A model generated the notes under the pieces. It worked only from the letters and a program-made list of their open reading frames with translations, had not been told where the DNA came from and ran no database searches. Shown here in pieces: positions 25,124-34,300 of a DNA stretch of 64,000 nt; position 1 is the first letter of the stretch, and every line of letters starts with the position of its first letter. The stretch is taken from the NCBI GenBank assembly GCA_036389795.1, contig DASVWD010000285.1, positions 88,970 to 152,969 of the forward strand, in the 5' to 3' direction. The position numbers and the translations under genes are program-made. The DNA comes from Longimicrobium sp. GTDB lineage: Bacteria > Gemmatimonadota > Gemmatimonadetes > Longimicrobiales > Longimicrobiaceae.

Positions 25124-28100
25124 TCAGCATTTTGGCTGCGGGTCGAAGCCGCGCGCCCTCGTCGGCTGCGGGTCGAAGCCGCGTCCGCCGCCCGCTCCCT
25201 CGGGGCACTGCGGCGGGCGCAGGCTCGGCGCGCAGAACCCGGTGGGGCACGCGTCCACCGCCGAGCGGCACTGCTGTCCCACGGTCGCCGGCGCCTCCCT
25301 GCCGCCGAAGCCGCCTCCTCCGCCTCCGCCCCTGTCCTGCGGCTGGCACCCCGCGTCCTGCGTGGTGCAGCGCGCCGTGGGGCAGTCGAGCGTGCAGGCG
25401 ATGCCCAGCGTCGGGCACTGCTGCGGCGTGGACGTGCACCCCCGCGTCGGACAGTCGACCGTGCAGGCGATGCCGAGGGTAGGGCACTGTTCCGGCGTCG
25501 CCGTGCACGCCCGCGTGGGACAGGCGTCCACCGCCGAGGGGCAGCGCCGCGGGTCGGTGGTCGGCCGCGGGCAGTCCACCGTGCAGGCGATGCCGAGCGT
25601 GGGGCACTGCTCCGGAATGCGCGTGCATGCCCGCGTGGGGCAGGCGTCGACCGCCGAGGGGCACTGCCGCGGGTCGGTAGTCCGCGGCGGACAGTCCACC
25701 GTGCAGGCGATGCCGAGCGTGGGGCAGCGCCGCGGGTCGGTGGTGGGGCACTGGTCCGGCCGGAACGACGGCGTCGGGCACGGCCGCGTGGGGCAGGCGT
25801 CCACCGCCGAGCGGCACTGGCGCCCCACCGTCGGCGCGGCGAAGCCCCGCTCGCCCCCGCCGCCCGCGCCCTCGGCCGCCGGCTGGCAGCCGGCGTCCTG
25901 GGTGATGCAGCGCGCCGTGGGGCACGCGTCCACCACCGACGGGCACCGCGCCGGGTCGTACGTCCCCGGCGGGGGGCACGCCGGCGGCACCGTGGGCTGC
26001 GGGCACTGCGGCGGCCCGGAAGTCGGCACGCAGAACCCCGTGGGGCACGCGTCCGCCGCCGAGCGGCACCCTCCCACGGTCGGAGGGGCGCCCTGCGCGC
26101 CGCCCGCCATCCCCCGCTGGGCCCCGCCGGCGCAGAACGCGCTCCACGCCGGCCCCCCGCCCCCGGCCGCGCCCTGCGGTCCGGCCGGGCGGAAGACGCC
26201 CGGGCCGACCACCGGCCCCTGCGGGTTGAACACCGGCCCCTGCGGGTTGATCACCGGCGTCCGGGGGTCGATCGGCCCGATCGGGCATCCCGGCGTGACG
26301 GGCGGACAGCCCGGGCCGGTGGCCACGGGGATGCACCCGGGCTCGAAGAGCGTCCGCCGCGGGCAGAGCCCACCCCCGAAGGTGCGCGGCGGCGGACAGA
26401 TGGGCGGGATCGTCAGCGGGCACCCCGGCCGCGGCGGCACCGTCGGCGGCGGGGGGGGCGGGCACCCCGGCCGAGGGGGCACCGTCGGCGGCGGGGGCGG
26501 CGGGCAGCCCGGCCGCGGCGGGATCGTCGGCGGCAGGCAGCCCGGGTTCGGGGGGACGGTCGGAATGCAGCCGGGCCACGGCGGCAGGGTCCGCACCGGG
26601 CAGGGCCCCGGCACCGTCACCGGCGGGCAGCCGGGCCACGGCGGGCGGGTGGGCGGCGGCGGGCACCCGGGGAACACCGTGCACCCGGTCGCCGTGGGCC
26701 CGGCGCCGAACGCCACCGTGTCGGCCCCGCCGCCGCTCCCCTGGAAGACGGTGTCCGCGCCGGTGCCGCCGCTCCCCTGGAAGACGGTGTCCGCGCCCGT
26801 ACCGCCGCTCCCCTGGAAAACCGTGTCGGCGCCGGCGCCCTGGAGCCCGCGAGCCCCGCCGGGGCAGCGCGCGCTCGGGCAGCCGTCCGCCGCCGACGGG
26901 CAGCGGGGCGTGCGGGGGCACTGCGGCGGCGCCTCGGTGGGCGGCGGGCACCACGGCGGCACCGAGGTCAGGCACGGCGGCTGGCCGGTGCGCGGGCACA
27001 CCGGCGGGTACGACGGGCACGCCGGCGTGTTGCAGCACTGGGTCTGCACCTGCGAGAAGATGACGCACGGCCCCGCCGGGGTGTTCCCGCAGCGGAGCGT
27101 GCACTGCGGCGAGGGGCAGGTGGTCGTCTTCGGCTGGATGCACCCTCCCGGCGTCGACGCCGAAGGCGGCGGCGGGCAGGGCGGCTGCCTGGTGGCGCAG
27201 TAGACGGTGGGTACGGCCACGCCTCCGCGCGCGGCCGCTTCGCCCCCGCCGCTCCCCTGGAACACCGTGTCCGTCCCCCCGCCGCCGGGCTGGAAGACGG
27301 TGTCCGTGCCGCCGCCCCCCTGGAACACGGTGTCGGTGCCGGCGCCCGCGCCCGCCTGGCACGCCTGGCTCACGCAGCGCGCCGTGGGGCAGGCGTCCAC
27401 CGCCGACGGGCAGCTGATGCTCTGCGGCCCGCAGAACGGCGGCTGCGTGGGTCCCGGGCACCCGGCCCAGGGCTGCGTGGGGCAGAAGCGCGTCGGGCAG
27501 CGCAGCACGAACACCGACGGGCAGCAGGCGCTGCGCGGGTCGCGCGTGGGGCAGCGCGGCGTCACCGGGCAGAATGCCATGGTCTGGCACCACGAGGTCG
27601 GCTGGATCGTCGGGCCGCCACCGGGGTCGTAGTAGACGGTGTCCGTCCCCCCACCCGATCCGTAGTAGACCGTGTCCGTCCCGCCGCCCGAGCCGTAGTA
27701 GACCGTGTCCGTCCCGCCGCCCGAGCCGTAGTAGACCGTCTCCGTCCCGCCACCGGAGCCGTAGTAGACCGTATCCGTCCCGCCACCGGAGCCGTAGTAG
27801 ACGGTGTCGGTCCCGCCGCCGGAGCCGTAGTAGACGGTGTCCGTCCCACCGCCGGAGCCGTAGTAGACGGTGTCCGTCCCGCCACCCGAGCCGTAGTAGA
27901 CGGTATCGGTCCCGCCACCCGAACCGTAGTAGACGGTGTCGGAGCCGCCGCCGGAGCCGTAGTAGACGGTATCCGTCCCGCCGCCCGAGCCGTAGAACAC
28001 GGTGTCGCTCTCACCGCCGGAGCCGTAGTAGACGGTATCCGTCCCACCGCCCGAGCCATAGAACACGGTGTCCGATCCACCGCCGCCCGAGCCCTGGAAC

Positions 28101-28852
28101 GCGCCCTCGCCCGTCCCCCGCGCCTCGGGGCGCTGGCAGCTCAGGTCGCGCGTGATGCACGGGATGCGGATGGAGGGGCACACCGGCGTCGGCTGGCAGC
28201 AGATGAACAGCGTGGGGCTGAGCGTGCGGCACGGCTGCGGGAACGTCTGGCAGGGAATCACCGGCGTCCGCTGGCAGCAGATGAACAGCGTGGGGCTCAG
28301 CGTCTGGCAGGGGATCACCGGCGTGCGCGGCTGGCACAGCGGATAGCTCGGGACGCACTGCATCTCGGTGGGCAGGATGCCGGGGCCGCCGGCGCCCGCC
28401 TGCGCGCCGCCGCCGTACGCCTGCGTCTCGCCGAAGTGGTCGTCCCAGAGCGCGCCGCCGAAGAAGCCTCCGCCCTGGCCGCCTCCCCCCGTTCCTCCTG
28501 GTTGCACCTGGGCCTCCTTTCGAATCCACACCAGCGTTCCCGCCAGCGGACCCTTCCCGCCCGCGGGCTCGGTGTGCAGCACGTCGTCGCTGGGCACGTC
28601 GACCCAGGAGCGCAGTTCGGGGTCGAGGTAGATCCGCGTGTGGTCCTCCCGCTCCGACGCGCCCGGGTAGCCGCTCAGCAGCGTGGTGCCGGGCGGGCTC
28701 GCCGGGTCGCCGACGATGCGGTCCGCGAAGCCGCCGTAGGTGCCTGCGCCTCCTCCGGCGCCGGCGTCGGCCTTCGCGCCCTCCTCGTAGTCGTCGGGCG
28801 TGGGCGGGGTCTCGGCGGAGGCGTCGTCGCGGGTGGTGCGCCGTCGCGCCAT
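25124..28852 (-). CDS. Giant Cys/Thr/Ser-rich repeat protein, candidate lan-type substrate
   Basis: A 1242-aa protein from ATG 28852, with GGAGG five bases upstream. It has no signal peptide. Residues about 42-115 form a domain shared with the 510-aa protein upstream (LLSGY.GAS, HTRIY.D.EL, DVP.DD.LHTEP, TLVWIR). Residues about 254-407 hold 14 copies of an 11-aa repeat, GSGGGTDTVYY. The rest is Cys-rich: by eye about 95 Cys, in units such as CPSAVDACPTRAC, QCPTLGIACTVDCP and PPRPGCP, with TPVIPCQTLSPTLFICCQ repeated near residue 178. Nearly every Cys has Ser or Thr a few residues before it, as needed for lanthionine rings. The downstream genes are a kinase, a HopA1-like protein and LanC. I propose a giant RiPP-type substrate; a disulfide-rich structural protein is the alternative. 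Confidence 0.8.
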   Translation of the reverse strand: MARRRTTRDDASAETPPTPDDYEEGAKADAGAGGGAGTYGGFADRIVGDPASPPGTTLLSGYPGASEREDHTRIYLDPELRSWVDVPSDDVLHTEPAGGKGPLAGTLVWIRKEAQVQPGGTGGGGQGGGFFGGALWDDHFGETQAYGGGAQAGAGGPGILPTEMQCVPSYPLCQPRTPVIPCQTLSPTLFICCQRTPVIPCQTFPQPCRTLSPTLFICCQPTPVCPSIRIPCITRDLSCQRPEARGTGEGAFQGSGGGGSDTVFYGSGGGTDTVYYGSGGESDTVFYGSGGGTDTVYYGSGGGSDTVYYGSGGGTDTVYYGSGGGTDTVYYGSGGGTDTVYYGSGGGTDTVYYGSGGGTDTVYYGSGGGTETVYYGSGGGTDTVYYGSGGGTDTVYYGSGGGTDTVYYDPGGGPTIQPTSWCQTMAFCPVTPRCPTRDPRSACCPSVFVLRCPTRFCPTQPWAGCPGPTQPPFCGPQSISCPSAVDACPTARCVSQACQAGAGAGTDTVFQGGGGTDTVFQPGGGGTDTVFQGSGGGEAAARGGVAVPTVYCATRQPPCPPPPSASTPGGCIQPKTTTCPSPQCTLRCGNTPAGPCVIFSQVQTQCCNTPACPSYPPVCPRTGQPPCLTSVPPWCPPPTEAPPQCPRTPRCPSAADGCPSARCPGGARGLQGAGADTVFQGSGGTGADTVFQGSGGTGADTVFQGSGGGADTVAFGAGPTATGCTVFPGCPPPPTRPPWPGCPPVTVPGPCPVRTLPPWPGCIPTVPPNPGCLPPTIPPRPGCPPPPPPTVPPRPGCPPPPPPTVPPRPGCPLTIPPICPPPRTFGGGLCPRRTLFEPGCIPVATGPGCPPVTPGCPIGPIDPRTPVINPQGPVFNPQGPVVGPGVFRPAGPQGAAGGGGPAWSAFCAGGAQRGMAGGAQGAPPTVGGCRSAADACPTGFCVPTSGPPQCPQPTVPPACPPPGTYDPARCPSVVDACPTARCITQDAGCQPAAEGAGGGGERGFAAPTVGRQCRSAVDACPTRPCPTPSFRPDQCPTTDPRRCPTLGIACTVDCPPRTTDPRQCPSAVDACPTRACTRIPEQCPTLGIACTVDCPRPTTDPRRCPSAVDACPTRACTATPEQCPTLGIACTVDCPTRGCTSTPQQCPTLGIACTLDCPTARCTTQDAGCQPQDRGGGGGGGFGGREAPATVGQQCRSAVDACPTGFCAPSLRPPQCPEGAGGGRGFDPQPTRARGFDPQPKC
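27627..28095 (-). repeat. 33-bp coding repeat array (14 units)
   Basis: Fourteen consecutive 33-bp units encode GSGGG(T/S)DTV(Y/F)Y. Units differ mostly at synonymous third positions (for example GTG/GTA and CCG/CCA on the plus strand), which shows selection on the protein rather than recent slippage. The unit resembles an RTX-like G-G-x-D pattern but is 11, not 9, residues long. Confidence 0.88.
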
Positions 28853-28990
28853 GGCTTCCTCCGGGATCGATGGACGGGGTGCCGCGCACCAGGCTTGAGG
28901 CGGCGCGCAGCGCATCCGGACGGGTACGGCCCTCCCCTCACGTGCGCCGCGGCTCCCCCGCAGAAGCGGGAGAGCTGCGGCGCCCTCGCC

Positions 28991-30523
28991 TCACCTGAAG
29001 ACGGTGGGGCACGCGTAGGACGCGGTCGGGCCTTCGCAGCCCAGATAGGTCGGGCAGCGCAGCGACGGCGGGCAGCGCACGACGACCGACGGCGGGCACC
29101 AGGGAGTCGGCGGGCAGCGCGGCGTCCGCGGGCAGCGCACGACGGACGGCGGGCACCACGGGGTGACCGGCGGCGTCGGGCACGGCAGCCCGGCCGAGGG
29201 GCACCACTCGGTCGGCAGGATCCCCGGGCCGGTGCCGGCGCCGGAGCCGTAGTAGACGGTGTCCGTTCCGCCGCCCGAGCCGTAGTAGACCGTGTCGGTC
29301 CCCCCGCCCGAGCCGTAGTAGACGGTGTCCGTCCCACCGCCCGAGCCGTAGTAGACGGTGTCGGTTCCGCCGCCGGAGCCGTAGTAGACGGTGTCGGCCC
29401 CGCCGCCGGAGCCGTAGTAGACGGTGTCCGCCCCGCCGCCCGATCCGTAGTAGACGGTGTCCGTCCCGCCTCCCGAACCGTAGTAGACCGTGTCGGCCCC
29501 GCCACCCGATCCGTAGTAGACGGTGTCGGCCCCGCCGCCCGAGCCGTAGAAGACCGTGTCGCTGCCGCCGCCGGAGCCGTAGACGACGGTGTCGGCGCCG
29601 CCGCCCGAGCCCTGGACTCCCCGGAACTGCTCCTGGAACCCGCCCGGCGGGCAGAAGCGCGTGGGGCACGCGTCCACCGCCGACGCCGGACAGCGGATGA
29701 CCGCCGACGGCGGGCAGCGGACGGCGATCGAGGGGATGCAGGGCCGCGCGACCGACGGGACGCAGGGCACGATCCCCGAGGGGCAGCGGACGAGCACCGA
29801 GGGGCCGCAGGGGCGCACCACCGACGGCCGCGGGCAGACGATCGCCGACGGGCCGCACGGGAACGCGAGGGATGCCGCGCCGGCTGCTCCGGCCGCGCCG
29901 AAGGCCACAGTGTCGGCGTTCACGGTGTCGCTCCCCATCCCCCCGCCCGCCGCCACCGTGTCGCTCCCCTCCACGCCGCGGCGCGCGGCCGGCGGGTTGA
30001 CGCGAAGGCCCGGCGTGGGATTGACCACCGGCGTGAATCCCCAGATCTGCCAGCAGTTGGGCTTGGTCGGGCAGAACAGGCTGGGACAGCTCAACGAGCA
30101 TTCCTCCGAGCGCGGGATCGCGAAGGCGCCGGGGGCGACGCCTCCGCGGGCCGCCACGGTGTCGCCCACGTTCTGGTCCCACACCGGCCCCTCGAAGAAG
30201 CCCGCGCGCTGGCGGGTGCCGCCGGCCGGGCCGTGCAGCGCCTGCGCGTCCGCGCGGATCCACACCAGCGTCCTGGCCAGCGGCCCCTCGCCCCCCGACG
30301 GCTCGGTGTGGAGGATGTCGTCGTTGGGGACGTCGGCGTAGCCGGAGAGCTCGGCGTCGAAGTAGATGCGGGTGTGTCCCTCCTCGTTCGACGCGCCCAG
30401 GTAGCCGCTCAGCAGCCGCGTGCGCGGCGGGTCGGCCGGGTCGCCCACCAGCCGGGCGACGAAGTCGTCGCCGGGGAGCACCGGTCCTGGGGAACCGCCA
30501 CCCGCCTCGTCCTGGTCAGACAT
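28991..30523 (-). CDS. Second Cys/Ser/Thr-rich repeat protein with shared N-terminal domain
   Basis: A 510-aa protein from ATG 30523 with GGAGG upstream. Residues about 22-95 repeat the N-terminal domain of the 1242-aa neighbour (LVGDPADPPRTRLLSGYLGA, HTRIYFDAEL, DVPNDDILHTEPSGGEGPLA, TLVWIRADAQ). The middle contains short Cys units with Ser between: CGPSVLVRC, CVPSVARPC, CIPSIAVRC, CPPSAVIRC, then CPASAVDACPTRFC. Residues about 305-425 are 11 copies of GSGGG(T/A)DTVYY. The C-terminus returns to CPPSVVRC units. I count 24 Cys. There is no signal peptide. It is the first gene of the minus-strand series leading to the kinase, HopA1-like and LanC genes, 138 bp before the larger paralogue. The shared domain may be the recognition leader. 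Function is inferred only. Confidence 0.8.
   Translation of the reverse strand: MSDQDEAGGGSPGPVLPGDDFVARLVGDPADPPRTRLLSGYLGASNEEGHTRIYFDAELSGYADVPNDDILHTEPSGGEGPLARTLVWIRADAQALHGPAGGTRQRAGFFEGPVWDQNVGDTVAARGGVAPGAFAIPRSEECSLSCPSLFCPTKPNCWQIWGFTPVVNPTPGLRVNPPAARRGVEGSDTVAAGGGMGSDTVNADTVAFGAAGAAGAASLAFPCGPSAIVCPRPSVVRPCGPSVLVRCPSGIVPCVPSVARPCIPSIAVRCPPSAVIRCPASAVDACPTRFCPPGGFQEQFRGVQGSGGGADTVVYGSGGGSDTVFYGSGGGADTVYYGSGGGADTVYYGSGGGTDTVYYGSGGGADTVYYGSGGGADTVYYGSGGGTDTVYYGSGGGTDTVYYGSGGGTDTVYYGSGGGTDTVYYGSGAGTGPGILPTEWCPSAGLPCPTPPVTPWCPPSVVRCPRTPRCPPTPWCPPSVVVRCPPSLRCPTYLGCEGPTASYACPTVFR
29242..29612 (-). repeat. 33-bp coding repeat array (11 units)
   Basis: Eleven units encode GSGGG(A/T/S)DTV(Y/V/F)Y, homologous to the array at 27627-28095. 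Ala at position 6 is common here while Thr dominates in the larger protein, so the arrays have evolved apart. Confidence 0.88.
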
Positions 30524-31356
30524 AGGGGCCTCCGGAATAGGGAGGGAGGGAAGGGGAAGGGCCGGCGGTGCGTGCGGCACCGCGGCCGCCGGTGGGTCCG
30601 CGGGAGTGGGGCGCATTTTCCGCCCGGCGCGCGCGCCGGGAGCGGGGGAGCCCGGGGCAATCCCCGTGCCCGCTTCCGCGCCGATGCGGCCTCTCCGCGG
30701 ACGCGGGTGCCCCGGCGCGACTTGCGGCCTCCCCGGTAATCAGCCGTTTGCCGCGCGCGCCGGCGCCTGCGGGGCGCGCGAGGGACAAAGCGGGACACCG
30801 CTGCCGCGCCCGGCGCGCCCGCCGGCGGCCGCGGCGAGATCCGGAATTCCGGCCGCGGAGGAGCACGAAGGGGACGCACCGGGCCGCGCGCTCCCCGCGC
30901 GGAGCGCGTCGCGGGCCGACTCATCCGCCCGTCCTCCCGTCGGAGAAATTCCGGATTAATCGGCGTCCAGAGATCGGCGAAACGTTCTTGAACGATGGTT
31001 CGGGATGAGGCGTAAAACTCCGCGGCAGACCTTCTGAACATGCTCGTATCTATGGGCAAATCAAGGGTTTAGGCCACTTTAAACCTGAACAGCTCGGTGC
31101 AGTGCACTGTTCAGGTGCACCGGATTGGTGCACTCGCGCGGGTGTCCACTACTCATCTGTTTACGCCGGAATTCCCTGGCAACACTCGTTTTCGTCGAGC
31201 GGCGCGATCGGGGAACACCCCTTGCCTTAGTCCGGGCGACTCCCCACGCACCCGTTTGGAGGTCGCCCCACCCGCCGGCTCGTCCGGACCGGCGCCGTCC
31301 GCGGGGCGTGGGGGAAGTCGGCAGGACCCAGTTCAACCCCACCCTCTCGGAGGACC
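30524..31356. promoter_or_regulatory. Divergent control region with nested palindromes
   Basis: An 833-bp gap between the 510-aa repeat protein and the divergent multicopper oxidase. I see no gene in it. The stretch 30940-31120 is richer in A/T than its surroundings. It holds GGTTTA...TAAACC (31066-31085) and the 9-bp inverted repeat CCTGAACAG...CTGTTCAGG (31084-31115), which look like operator sites. No convincing -35/-10 pair was found for either gene. Confidence 0.5.
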
Positions 31357-34300
31357 ATGCATCACAGACCCACACCCGTGCCCCGCGCAGCCGCGTGGGC
31401 CCGGGCGGGCGGCCTCGCCGCACTGGCGTCGGCGCTGGCCGCGGGCGGTCTCGGCGCGCAGACGTGCGCGCGGACGATCCGGGCGGAGGTCGTGGCGATC
31501 GACCAGGCGATCTGGTACAACCGCCTGGGCGCGCACGACCCCACCGCCATGATCTACGCCCTTAAGCGCGACGTGGTGCCCGCCAGCGGCACCGTGCTCT
31601 CCGCCGGCAACGCCAAGCTGCGCCCGGGCAAGCGGCCCCGTCCGCTGACGCTCCGGGCCAACGAGGGCGACTGCCTGCAGATCGTCTTCACCAACCTCCT
31701 CTCCAGCACGGCCCTCAGCAACCAGCCGGGGACGCGCGCCGCCAGCGTGCACGTGATGGGGATGCAGAACGTCACCGGCATCGCCGACGACGGCAGCAAC
31801 GTGGGCGCCAACGCCAGCAGCCTGGTGGAGCCGGGCGCCACGCGCACCTACACGCTGTACGCCGAGAAGGAAGGCACCTACCTGATGTACAGCGCCGCCC
31901 AGACCACGGGCGGCGACGGCGACGGCGGCACCCTCTTCAAGGGCCTCTTCGGGGCCCTGAACGTGGAGCCCAGGGGCGCCGAGTGGTACCGCAGCCAGGT
32001 GACCGCCGAGGACATGGCGCTCGCCACGCGGAAGGACGGCGCCGGCAACCCGGTGCGCACCGCGCAGGGGCACCCGGTGATCAACTACGACGCCGTCTAC
32101 CCCACGGGGCACGCGCTCGCCGGCCGGCCGATCCTGAAGATGCTCGTCAACAACGAGATCGTGCACGGCGACCTGACCGCGGTGATCACCGGCCCCAACA
32201 AGGGGAACTTCCCCCCGGGGACCTTCCCCCCCGTGGTGGTGGAGCGCGACCGGCACCGGCCGTTCCGCGAGTACACCATCGTCTTCCACGACGAGGTGGG
32301 GCTCGTGCAGGCGTTCAACAACGTCTTCGAGGACCCCAAGTTCGACCACACCCTGCACTCCGGGCGCGACGCCTTCTCCATCAACTACGGCACCGGCGGC
32401 ATCGGCGCCGAGGTGCTGGCCAACCGCTTCGGCGTGGGGCCGATGAAGGACTGCACCGAGTGCAAGTACGAGGAGTTCTTCCTCACCAGCTGGGCGGTCG
32501 GCGACCCGGCGATGGTCGTCGACGTGCCGGCCGACGCCGACGCCAACGGCGACGGGATCCCCGACCGGGGCGCCAAGGCCACCAAGGCGCTCTTCCCCGA
32601 CGACCCGTCGAACGTGTACCACAGCTACATGAACGACCACGTGAAGTTCAGGAACCTTCACGCGGGGCCCAAGGAGCACCACATCTTCCACCTGCACGCC
32701 CACCAGTGGCTGCACTCGCCGAACTCCGACAACTCGACGTACCTGGACTCCCAGGCGATCGGGCCGGGCGGCGGCTACACCTACGAGATCACCTACGACG
32801 GCGGGAGCAACCGGAACAAGACGCCGGCCGACGCCATCTTCCACTGCCACTTCTACCCGCACTTCGCCATGGGCATGTGGGGGATGTGGCGCAACCACGA
32901 CGTCTTCGAGGCGGGCACCCAGCTGGGCACCGACGGCCGCCCCGTGGCGGGCGCGCGCGCGCTGCCGGACGGCGAGATCGCGGCCGGCACGCCGATCCCG
33001 GCGCTGGTGCCGCTGCCGACCTACGCGCTGGCCCCGATGCCGACGGCGACCATGCCGGGCTACCCGTTCTACATCCCGGGCATCGCCGGGCACCGGCCGC
33101 CCAAGCCGCCGCTCGACACGCGCGTGGACGGCGGGCTCAACCGCCACGTGGTGCGCAGCGGCACGGCCCACGCCCCGCCGCTCAACCGGCTGGACTTCAG
33201 CAAGGAGAACGTGACCATGGTCGCGGACTCGCTGCCGGAGAACGGCACCCCGCGCGAGCAGGCGGCCATGGCGTTCCACGCCCGCCGCTCGCAGCCCACC
33301 TTCCGCTTCGACCCGAACACGGGCGCGGTGGTGGCCGACACCTTCCTCACCAACGGCCGCCCCCCCGTGGCGGGCGCGCCGTTCGCCGACCCCTGCATCG
33401 ACGACTTCGGGCGGCCCACGGGGACGCCGCGCCTGTACAAGGCGGCCGGCTTCCAGGTCGACGCCAAGTACAACAAGGCGGGGTGGCACTTCCCGCAGCA
33501 CCGCATGTTCTCGCTCTGGCAGGACGTCGACTCGGTGATCCGCGGCGTGCGCCCGCCCGAGCCGATGTTCATCCGGGCCAACACCGGTGACTGCATCGAG
33601 TACCGGCTGGTGAACCTGATCCCCAAGGACTACGAGCTGGACGACTTCCAGGTGAAGACGCCCACCGACGTCATCGGGCAGCACATCCACCTGGTGAAGT
33701 TCGACGTGACCAGCTCCGACGGCGCGGCGAACGGCTTCAACTACGAGGACGGCTCCATGTCGCCGGGCGAGGTGGTGGAGCGCATCCACGCCATCCGCCG
33801 CCAGAACGGCTGCAGCGGGCTGGACTCGGGCGACCCGCGCGACGGCAGCTTCGCCTGCCCCGTGGCCGAGGCGCACCCCTTCTTCGGGGCGGGCCCCAAC
33901 GGCACCTGGATCGGCGCGCAGGAGACGGTGCAGCGCTGGTACGTCGACAACGTGCTGAACCAGCAGGGGAAGGACCGCACGCTGCGCACGGTGTTCACGC
34001 ACGACCACTTCGGACCCTCCACCCACCAGCAGACCGGCCTGTACGCCGGCCTGGTGACCGAGCCCGCGGGCTCGCGCTGGCGCGACCCGGAGACGGGCAC
34101 CTTCTTCGGCAGCCGCGACGACGGCGGGCCCACCAGCTGGCGGGCCGACATCCTCACGGCCGCCGCCGACTCGAGCTACCGCGAGTTCAACCTGCAGATC
34201 GCCGACTTCACCCTGGCCTACCGGGCGGGGTCGAACAACGCCCTGCGCCCCTTCACCGACCCGGCCACCGGCCACACGGTGCTGGGGATCGCCGACCCGG

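Noticed and set aside
25242..27203. Plus-strand frame opposite the giant Cys-rich protein
   Set aside because: Its His/Gly/Pro repeats are only the complement of the Cys unit repeats. It lacks a ribosome binding site and homology.
27627..29612. The 33-bp arrays as a CRISPR array
   Set aside because: Units are contiguous without unique spacers, lie in frame in coding sequence and show synonymous changes; no cas genes are present.
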